7,044 nucleotides of DNA, taken from NCBI GenBank assembly GCA_003220195.1, contig QHRT01000464.1, positions 1 through 7,044 on the forward strand, read 5' to 3'. This DNA is from Candidatus Rokuibacteriota bacterium. Lineage in GTDB: Bacteria; Methylomirabilota; Methylomirabilia; Rokubacteriales; CSP1-6. The notes under the pieces were generated by a model. The model made no database searches, was not told where the DNA came from, and saw only the letters and a program-made list of their open reading frames with translations. The translations under genes and the position numbers were made by a program. How positions within the stretch are numbered: position 1 is the first letter of the stretch; each line of letters begins with the position of its first letter. Shown here piece by piece: positions 1 to 5,023 of the stretch.

Positions 1-318
1 GACGAGCGCGGCCGTCGCGAGCTTGAGCGAGTTGACCAGCCGCTCCGCAACGAGCTCGGTGGCCGGCCTTCCCGTGCGGATCGACGTGCCCCAGTCACCG
101 CGGAGCGCGTGCATGAGGAAGACCGAGTACTGGTGCGTGAGCGGCCGGTCGAGCCCCATGCGCGCGATATACGCGACGCGGTCGGCCGGCGTCGCGTCAG
201 GCGACAGCACGACGTCGGCCGGACTGCCGGAGATGCGAGCCAGCGCGAACACGATCACGGTCGTGCCGAGCAGCGTGACGAACGCCTGCAGCGCGCGAAC
301 GACGAGGAACCGCAGCAG
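1..318 (-). CDS. Dipeptide/oligopeptide ABC transporter permease, DppB/OppB type (N-terminal part, cut by window edge)
   Basis: Inner-membrane permease subunit of a peptide-type ABC importer; it would receive substrate from the binding protein encoded just upstream. About 106 residues are visible. They hold a first transmembrane helix (around residues 8-28, FVTLLGTTVIVFALARISG), then the usual periplasmic loop of this family with GSPAD, a MGLDRPL-H-QY segment, RGDWGTSIRTGRP, and the start of the second helix after ERLVNSLKLATA. The reading frame directly abuts the TAG stop of the binding-protein gene (319-321). The first codon after that stop is CTG (316-318), giving (M)LRFLVVRALQAF, which is how DppB proteins normally begin. 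The first ordinary start in frame is GTG at 256-258, but it would delete half of helix 1. An AAGGGA lies 9 nt before the CTG, supporting the CTG start. The C-terminal part, including the EAA loop that contacts the ATPase, is outside the window. Family call is strong; exact substrate is unknown. Confidence 0.88.
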   Translation of the reverse strand, partial: MLRFLVVRALQAFVTLLGTTVIVFALARISGSPADVVLSPDATPADRVAYIARMGLDRPLTHQYSVFLMHALRGDWGTSIRTGRPATELVAERLVNSLKLATAALV

Positions 319-1879
319 CTACTGCCGTCCCTTCTTCACCGTCTCGAGATGCCACGCGAGCCCGAAGTCGCCCGGGCTCCAGTCGCCGACCTTCGGGCCG
401 GCGGCGAACAACGTGTTGCGGGCCATGATCGGGAAGAACGCGTACTCGCCGTATGTCTCGCGGTTCACCTTGCGGAACTCCTCGTCGAGGATAGATCTGA
501 TCCGCCTTCGGCGGGTTCCAGTACGACTGGATCAGGCCGCCCGCCTCGTGGCTGAGCCACGACACCGCGAAGTTCTGCATCATCATCGGCCGCGTGAACC
601 CGACGTCGATGTGGAGGTGCGCGGCGAACGTCGTCTCGAACGTCTGCGGGCTCTTCACGATGCGCGGCCGGAAGGCGCCGTACTCGATCGGCGTCAGCTC
701 CGTCTTGAAGCCCGCCTGGTTCAGATAGCCTTGCACCAGCTCCATGATCTCCGGCGTCTCCGGGCTTGTCGCCAGCGGCGCCGACCAGATCTTCACCGGT
801 TTGCCGTCGTAGCCGATCTGACTCAAGATTTTCTTCGCCTCGGCGGGGTCGTACGGGTACGGGCGCAGCGACGGGTCGTAGCCGAGCGCGCGCTCCGTGA
901 ACTGCGCGTTCGCGTAACGGCTGCCGGCGCCCTCGGGGAAGAGCCGCTTCACGATCGCGTCCATGTCGGTGGCCAGCACCATCGCCTTCCGGAACTCCGT
1001 GCGGTGGCACCACATCTCCTTCTGCCAGCAGCCGAGGAAGACGATCATCGGGATCGTCGTCGCCTTGATGCTGAGCACGCGCAGGCCGGCCTTCCGGACT
1101 TCCCCGATCTGCGAGGCATCGATCAGCGCCATGTCCGCCTCGCCCGCCTTCACCATCGAGAGGCGCGTCGTGGGGTCCGGCCGCGGCACGACGCGCAGCT
1201 CGGCGAACTCGGGGATGCGCTTCGGATCCCAGTAGGCGGTGTTCGCCTCGAACCGCGCCTCGACACCGCGCTTGAAGTCCACGTACTTCCATGGGCCGGT
1301 GCCGAGCGGTTTCCCCACCAGCTCGAAGCCGTCGGCGCCAGGCTTGTAGTTGCGACGAGGCAAGAGCCGAACGTCGCCGTCACGTGAGCTCAGCACCGCC
1401 GGGAACGTGATGTCCGGCTCGTTCAGCTCGATCTGCACCGTCTGCGGATCGACGGCCCGGACCTCCTTCACGGCGCGACGGACCTGGCCGCAGAACACGC
1501 AGACCGACTCCTTCGCGCGATACCTTTCGACGCTGAAGACGACGTCGTCCGCCGTGAGCGGCTGCCCGTCGTGCCAGCGCGCGTTCTTGCGGAGCGTGAG
1601 CGTCAGCGTCTTGCCGTCGGCGCTCATCTTCCAGGACTCCGCGAGTCCACGCTCCGGCGTCAGCTCGCCGGTCCGCGCGGTGCCGATCAGCGCGTCCTGG
1701 TGGTTGCCGTTGTACGGCATGTCGACGGTGCTGGTCAGTCCGCGATCGAAGTTCTCGCGGTTGAAGTTCGGGACGACGACCGTCAACGTCCCGGACGGCG
1801 CCTGCGCGCGAACCGGCAGGCCGACGACGGACAGCGACAGCAAGAGCGTCAGCGCGATCACCGCGGGTCTTGTCATCAT
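319..1879 (-). CDS. ABC transporter family-5 extracytoplasmic solute-binding protein (peptide/nickel type), frameshifted near 490
   Basis: Periplasmic substrate-binding subunit of a dipeptide/oligopeptide-type importer (SBP_bac_5 family). The start is the first of two adjacent ATG codons (1877-1879 and 1874-1876) with GGGAGG ten nt upstream. A Sec signal peptide follows (residues 1-26, hydrophobic core ALTLLLSLSVVGL, cut probably after VRA or AQA). Family features in order: ERGLAESWKMSADGKTLT (about 77-94), LRKNARWHDGQPLTADDVVFS (97-116), GTGPWKY (193-199), then a long C-terminal lobe with YDPAEAKKIL (343-352). The frame is open to Tyr463 (codon 491-493). It then continues one base out of phase from 489 as LDEEFRKVNRETYGEYAFFP and ends in ETVKKGRQ before the TAG at 319-321. 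Without correction, the first frame would read nonsense to a stop at 197 and overlap the permease. The joined length, about 519 residues, is normal for the family. The permease follows with no gap. Cys127/Cys130 and Cys284/Cys291 are unusual for this family. The frameshift may be real or an assembly error. Confidence 0.9.
328..333 (-). promoter_or_regulatory. Shine-Dalgarno sequence deciding the permease start
   Basis: On the minus strand AAGGGA ends 9 nt before the CTG codon at 316-318, inside the last codons of the binding-protein gene. The spacing suits initiation at this CTG and fits translational coupling to the upstream stop. It does not suit the in-frame GTG about 60 nt further on. Confidence 0.45.
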
Positions 1880-1889
1880 GACGTTATGA

Positions 1890-1895
1890 CCTCCC
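1890..1895 (-). promoter_or_regulatory. Ribosome binding site of the solute-binding protein gene
   Basis: GGGAGG on the minus strand, 10 nt before the first ATG (1879) and 13 before the second (1876). It supports this start over the open but protein-unlike upstream extension of the same frame, which continues to 2539. A TATGGT at about 1912-1917 (minus strand) could be a -10 element, but no good -35 stands at the right distance, so I do not call a promoter. Confidence 0.6.
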
Positions 1896-1944
1896 TGGGG
1901 CGGGTCCTGCATACCATAGGCGCGGCGCAGAGAACAGAGAGCCG

Positions 1945-2042
1945 CCTGCTCAGACTCCACGTTCTTCCTCCGTCCCGACGGACAGGGCAAGCAGCGGCGC
2001 TTCGAGCTGTTCGTGCGCGAGGTGTGGCCGGCGCCGCGCTGA
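1945..2042 (+). pseudogene. Possible C-terminal remnant of an unidentified plus-strand gene
   Basis: A plus-strand frame ends at a TGA (2040-2042). From about 1953 its codons read like a genuine protein tail: DSTFFLRPDGQGKQRRFELF, then VREVWPAPR and stop. Nearly every third codon position in that stretch is G or C, and the residue pattern (FF, RRFELFV, a Trp near the end) looks folded, unlike the Arg/Ala/Ser-rich shadow frames nearby. Going upstream the frame loses this character before about 1945 and meets a TAG at 1917-1919, with no start codon or ribosome site. I do not recognise the family. The likeliest reading is the 3' end of a gene whose front was lost when the importer operon came to lie here. 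It could also be chance in a GC-rich spacer. Confidence 0.35.
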
Positions 2043-2098
2043 CGCAACACGGTCCCGGTGTGCTGGATGACGCGACGGGGAGCGATACGTGCGAGTGC

Positions 2099-2119
2099 GT
2101 CGGGGCGTGGCGCCCCGAC
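2099..2119. terminator. Perfect 9-bp GC hairpin between convergent reading frames
   Basis: GTCGGGGCG, three-base loop TGG, then CGCCCCGAC: nine perfect pairs, eight of them G-C or C-G. It begins 3 nt beyond the transglycosylase stop (2122) and 56 nt beyond the stop of the plus-strand remnant (2042), so it could serve both directions. Neither side has a T-run, so it is not a classical intrinsic terminator. It may instead stop 3' exonucleases or assist factor-dependent termination. Confidence 0.5.
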
Positions 2120-2121
2120 CG

Positions 2122-3894
2122 TCACGACACCGGTCGCCGCGCCAGGCAGAGCACCTGGTCGTCCGCGACGCCGGTCGCCACCGCCTGGTACTTGTCCCAG
2201 AACGCGCGGTCGATGGCAGCTCCGCGCGAGGGCGGCGTCGCCGTCCGGTAGCGCCGGTAGCGGGCGGGACCGCCCTGGTACGCCGAGTACGTCGCGCGGG
2301 CGGCGTTCTCCAGGCGCGTCCGCGCTTCCCGGGTGCCGTAGCGCACCAGGAGCTGGAGCAGGATCTCCGCGCCGGCGCCGGCGTTGTACGCCGCGTTCCA
2401 TCGCAGTCTGGTGGGGTTGAAGAAGCCGCGCCAGATGCGGACGTTGATCTGCATCAGCCCGACGTCGCCGGTCGGGGACTCGAGATAGGTGACGCCGCCG
2501 CCCCGCACGACGAATTGCCGCCAGCAGCTTTCCTGCCATGCCGTCGCCTTCACGAGATGGACGAAGAGGTCGTCGAAGCGCTCGTCGAGCGCATCCGCAT
2601 CGAACGACCGTTCGGCAGCGACGGTGAGCAGGCGCTCGACGCTGGCGCGATAGAGCGACAGCTCGTCGGACATCGGCACCCAGCGATCGAGGCGGGCGCC
2701 AAGCCGCGCCCAGTCGTCGAGCTCGCCGGCGTGCGCTGCTCGTGGGCCGAACCAGTTCCAGCTGCTGCTCGGAGTCTTGCGCCGCGGCCGCCGCGGCGGC
2801 GCATCCGGATCGCGGAAGCGGAACAATTCCTGGAGCCGCGGGTCGACGCGCTCGGAGTGCTCGAGGGGATCGCCAGTGAAGTCCGGCTCGAGACTCCGGG
2901 CCAGCCTGCGCAGCCCGTCGGTGGAGAAGTCGAGGCCCGCTGCCGGGCCGGCGGCGTCGATGGCAGCCAGCGCGTCGCCGGCGGCCAGGAACACGACGTA
3001 TCGGAACGCCCGGGCGACATCACCGGTTGGTCGGACGGCGGTCTGGCGGACCGCGCCGCGGAGCCTGTTCCAGGTGCTCACGAAGATGCGGCGCACGGCA
3101 TCCGTGCCCGGTTCGGGACCACGGGCCAGCACTGCGACGATCTCGCGCCGGACGTCCAGCAGGAGCCGCAGCAGGTCATCCCGCACCGCGGGGTCAGGAT
3201 TCTCCCCGGCAACACCCTTGACGACGAAGGAGAGGAACCCGTCCCAGTCGTCGAGTCTGGCTTCCCAGTGCTTGAGCTCAACGCGCGTCAGCGCTGGCTC
3301 GGAAGAGCGTGGCGGCGGCGCGGCGAGCGGCAGATCGAGCGCGACGGCGAGCTTCACGGCTTCGGGCTCGACGGTCACCTCCACCGGTCGCAGCGTTTGC
3401 AGCGCGGTCGCGAGCGGGGTCGCGGGACTCGAGCCAGCAAAGCTGCGCAGCAGGGTGACCAGCTCTGCGGCCGGCGGCCCGAGATCGAACGTGAACGTCG
3501 CGAGCTGAACGTCGAAGTCGCGCAGACGCAGCTGCCAGTCCGCGCCGATCTGGGGCCGAGCGGTGATGTCGGCGCGCCCGGTCCACGCGACGTTCGCCCA
3601 GCACAGCCCGAACATCGAGAAGCCGGCGCTGCCCGACGCCGGACCCACGATGCGGAGCCGCGCACCCGCGGGCTCGATGCTCGGATCGTCGACGCCGAAG
3701 GAGCCGCAGCCGTCGGCGCTCCGCCACAGCTCGAGGCGGCCGCCCGTCTGCTGCGTGAGGTGCTGCCGCAGCGCCATGCGGAGAATCTCGTAGTCGACCG
3801 TGAGGGGGAACCGGATCTCCTCGGCGCGGGCCGGAGAGGCGAGGATCAGAAGGAGGACCGGGACGGCGACCAGCGACGACAGCCGAACCAACAT
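2122..3894 (-). CDS. Exported lytic transglycosylase with C-terminal SLT domain and unassigned N-terminal region
   Basis: Murein lytic transglycosylase: cleaves the MurNAc-GlcNAc bond of peptidoglycan in the periplasm, forming 1,6-anhydro-MurNAc ends. The start at 3892-3894 gives a clear Sec signal peptide (residues 1-24, LVAVPVLLLILASPARA cut before EE); a GGAG lies about 12 nt upstream. The catalytic domain fills roughly residues 440-585. Glu455 in TAWQES is the expected acid/base, GLMQIN stands at 479-484, NAGAGAEILL (504-513) matches the usual structural helix, and AYQGGP (538-543) replaces the common AYNAGP. Residues 25-430 are not a known transglycosylase module to my eye. About 25-190 look beta-rich with two cysteines (63 and 98). 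About 230-345 look helical, then comes a Pro/Arg-rich linker (365-375). The gene stands alone: it is divergent from the antiporter, separated from it by 63 nt, and a hairpin follows its stop. Family is sure for the C-terminus; the role of the N-terminus is unknown. Confidence 0.85.
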   Translation of the reverse strand: MLVRLSSLVAVPVLLLILASPARAEEIRFPLTVDYEILRMALRQHLTQQTGGRLELWRSADGCGSFGVDDPSIEPAGARLRIVGPASGSAGFSMFGLCWANVAWTGRADITARPQIGADWQLRLRDFDVQLATFTFDLGPPAAELVTLLRSFAGSSPATPLATALQTLRPVEVTVEPEAVKLAVALDLPLAAPPPRSSEPALTRVELKHWEARLDDWDGFLSFVVKGVAGENPDPAVRDDLLRLLLDVRREIVAVLARGPEPGTDAVRRIFVSTWNRLRGAVRQTAVRPTGDVARAFRYVVFLAAGDALAAIDAAGPAAGLDFSTDGLRRLARSLEPDFTGDPLEHSERVDPRLQELFRFRDPDAPPRRPRRKTPSSSWNWFGPRAAHAGELDDWARLGARLDRWVPMSDELSLYRASVERLLTVAAERSFDADALDERFDDLFVHLVKATAWQESCWRQFVVRGGGVTYLESPTGDVGLMQINVRIWRGFFNPTRLRWNAAYNAGAGAEILLQLLVRYGTREARTRLENAARATYSAYQGGPARYRRYRTATPPSRGAAIDRAFWDKYQAVATGVADDQVLCLARRPVS

Positions 3895-3926
3895 CGACTC
3901 ATGGTACTCCGGTTGGTCATGACGTC

Positions 3927-3946
3927 GCCGGGTCGGGGGTCCCGGC
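3927..3946. repeat. Small inverted repeat in the divergent intergenic region
   Basis: GCCGGG and CCCGGC, six perfect pairs around an 8-nt loop, in the 63-nt gap between the divergent transglycosylase and antiporter starts. An 8-base palindrome GTCATGAC lies beside it at 3916-3923. Either could be an operator or a leader hairpin, but short GC palindromes are common by chance in this base composition. Confidence 0.25.
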
Positions 3947-3952
3947 TAGAAT
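3947..3952 (+). promoter_or_regulatory. Candidate -10 element, possibly for a leaderless antiporter transcript
   Basis: TAGAAT matches the TAnnnT/-10 pattern in a very GC-rich surrounding and ends 5 nt before the ATG at 3958, so transcription would begin at or next to that A. There is no Shine-Dalgarno within the usual distance of the ATG, which is what a leaderless start would look like. No recognisable -35 stands 16-18 nt upstream. Confidence 0.35.
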
Positions 3953-3957
3953 CGTTC

Positions 3958-4027
3958 ATGCCGACCTGGGTGTGGCTCGTCCCGCTCGCGACGATCGCCC
4001 TGTTCTCCCTCGCACTCGTCGTCGGTT
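3958..4027 (+). pseudogene. Out-of-frame N-terminal fragment of the antiporter gene (first transmembrane helix)
   Basis: From the ATG at 3958 the frame reads MPTWVWLVPLATIALFSLAL, then VVG, a good first membrane helix of a ChaA-type antiporter. After about 4027 this frame turns into Arg/Gly/Pro-rich nonsense, while the neighbouring frame takes up the conserved antiporter sequence at VHHAEVVAHRVGEPF (from 4025). In E. coli ChaA some 30 residues, including a second helix, separate these two parts. Here they touch, so an out-of-frame deletion explains the arrangement better than a single-base error. Confidence 0.6.
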
Positions 4028-4039
4028 CACCACGCAGAA

Positions 4040-4966
4040 GTGGTCGCCCACCGGGTCGGCGAGCCGTTCGGGACTCTCGTCCTCGCCGTGGCCGTCACGG
4101 TGATCGAGGCCTCGCTCATCCTGTCGATGGTGATCGTGGGAGGCCGTGAGCACGCGACGCTTCCCCGCGACACGATCTACGCGGCGCTGATGATCATCCT
4201 GAACGGCGTGGTCGGCGTCTGTCTCCTGGTCGGCGGACTCCGTCACGGTGTGCAGTCCTTCCGCGTCGAGGGCGCGAACTCCGGCCTGGCGGCGCTCTTC
4301 CCGCTGGCGACGCTGTCGCTCGTGTTGCCGACGTTCACCACCACGACGCCGAGCGGCACCTACAGCGGATCCCAGCTGGCGTTCGCCGCGACCGTCTCCA
4401 TCACGCTGTGGGCCGTGTTCGTGTTCGTGCAGACGGTGCGGCACCGCGACTACTTCCTGCCCGAGAGCGCCGCCGAGGACCTGGACGTCCACGCCGCGCC
4501 GCCGACGGCCGTGCAGGCGTGGGCGAGCCTCGCCCTGCTCGTCGTCTCGCTCGTCGCCGTCGTCGGTCTTGCGAAAGTGCTCGCGCCCGCGATCGAAAGC
4601 ACGGTGGCGCGGGCGGGCGCGCCACGGACGGTCGTCGGCATCGCGATCGCGATGCTGGTCCTCATGCCGGAGACGTCGGCCGCGGTGCGGGCGGCGCGCG
4701 CCAATCGGTTGCAGACCAGCATGAACCTCGCGGTCGGCTCCGCGCTCGCCAGCATCGGCCTCACCATCCCCGTCGTGGCGGTGGCGTCCGTCGCCCTCGG
4801 CGTCCCGCTCGTCCTCGGGCTCGAGGAACCCAAGGACATCGTGATGCTCGCGCTGAGCTTCGTCGTGAGCGCGGTCACGCTGGGCACGGGGCGGACCCAC
4901 ATGATGCAGGGCGCCGTGCACCTGGTGATGTTCGCTGCTTTTCTGTTTCTTGCGTTCGTTCCGTGA
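4040..4966 (+). CDS. chaA: Calcium/proton antiporter, ChaA type (CaCA superfamily), N-terminally disrupted
   Basis: Inner-membrane cation/proton antiporter that exports Ca2+ (and in E. coli also Na+ or K+) against proton entry. The intact frame begins at GTG (4040), the only start available in it. Conserved sequence already precedes that codon: VHHAE at 4025-4039 corresponds to the VRHADVLAHRLGEP region of E. coli ChaA. The two CaCA repeats are both present. The first is GEPFGTLVLAVAVTVIEASL with Glu23 (counting from the GTG), and the second is VLMPETSAAVRAARANRLQT with Glu211, continuing as MNLAVGSALASIGLTIPVV. Between them lies an acidic cytoplasmic loop (about residues 140-158, PESAAEDLDVHAAPP). 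I count about ten hydrophobic segments, ending in FAAFLFLAFVP. The first helix is encoded out of frame at 3958-4027 and the second seems deleted. The 308-residue product is therefore shorter than the 366 residues of E. coli ChaA and may not function. Family call is strong; functionality is doubtful. Confidence 0.85.
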   Translation: MVAHRVGEPFGTLVLAVAVTVIEASLILSMVIVGGREHATLPRDTIYAALMIILNGVVGVCLLVGGLRHGVQSFRVEGANSGLAALFPLATLSLVLPTFTTTTPSGTYSGSQLAFAATVSITLWAVFVFVQTVRHRDYFLPESAAEDLDVHAAPPTAVQAWASLALLVVSLVAVVGLAKVLAPAIESTVARAGAPRTVVGIAIAMLVLMPETSAAVRAARANRLQTSMNLAVGSALASIGLTIPVVAVASVALGVPLVLGLEEPKDIVMLALSFVVSAVTLGTGRTHMMQGAVHLVMFAAFLFLAFVP

Positions 4967-4968
4967 CG

Positions 4969-5001
4969 GCGCGAGGCTCCGACGGATCCGGAACCTCGCG
5001 C
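4969..5001. terminator. Long hairpin between convergent genes, probable bidirectional terminator
   Basis: The left arm 4969-4981 and right arm 4989-5001 pair at 12 of 13 positions, with one C/A mismatch and a 7-nt loop. It starts 2 nt after the antiporter stop and ends 22 nt before the dehydrogenase stop as read on the minus strand. The position fits a shared terminator for the two convergent transcripts. There is no strong T-tract on either strand, so the mechanism may not be the classical intrinsic one. Confidence 0.6.
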
Positions 5002-5023
5002 GCCATCGGAAGAGAGAAGCCCG

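Noticed and set aside
23..1387. 454-codon plus-strand open frame opposite the binding protein and permease
   Set aside because: Composition is typical of an antisense shadow in GC-rich DNA (many Arg, His, Asp), with no family features; the minus strand holds clear conserved proteins.
1912..1917. TATGGT on the minus strand as a -10 promoter for the importer operon
   Set aside because: No acceptable -35 element at 16-18 nt, and the site is only about 33 nt before the start; too weak to call.
1880..2539. Upstream extension of the solute-binding protein frame, making one 780-residue reading frame
   Set aside because: The extension is Arg/Pro-rich, lies antisense to the transglycosylase end, and a good ribosome site and signal peptide mark the true start at 1879.
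2089..4149. 686-codon plus-strand open frame across the transglycosylase gene and into the antiporter
   Set aside because: An antisense shadow that happens to join the frame of the antiporter's first helix; only the part from 3958 resembles a protein.
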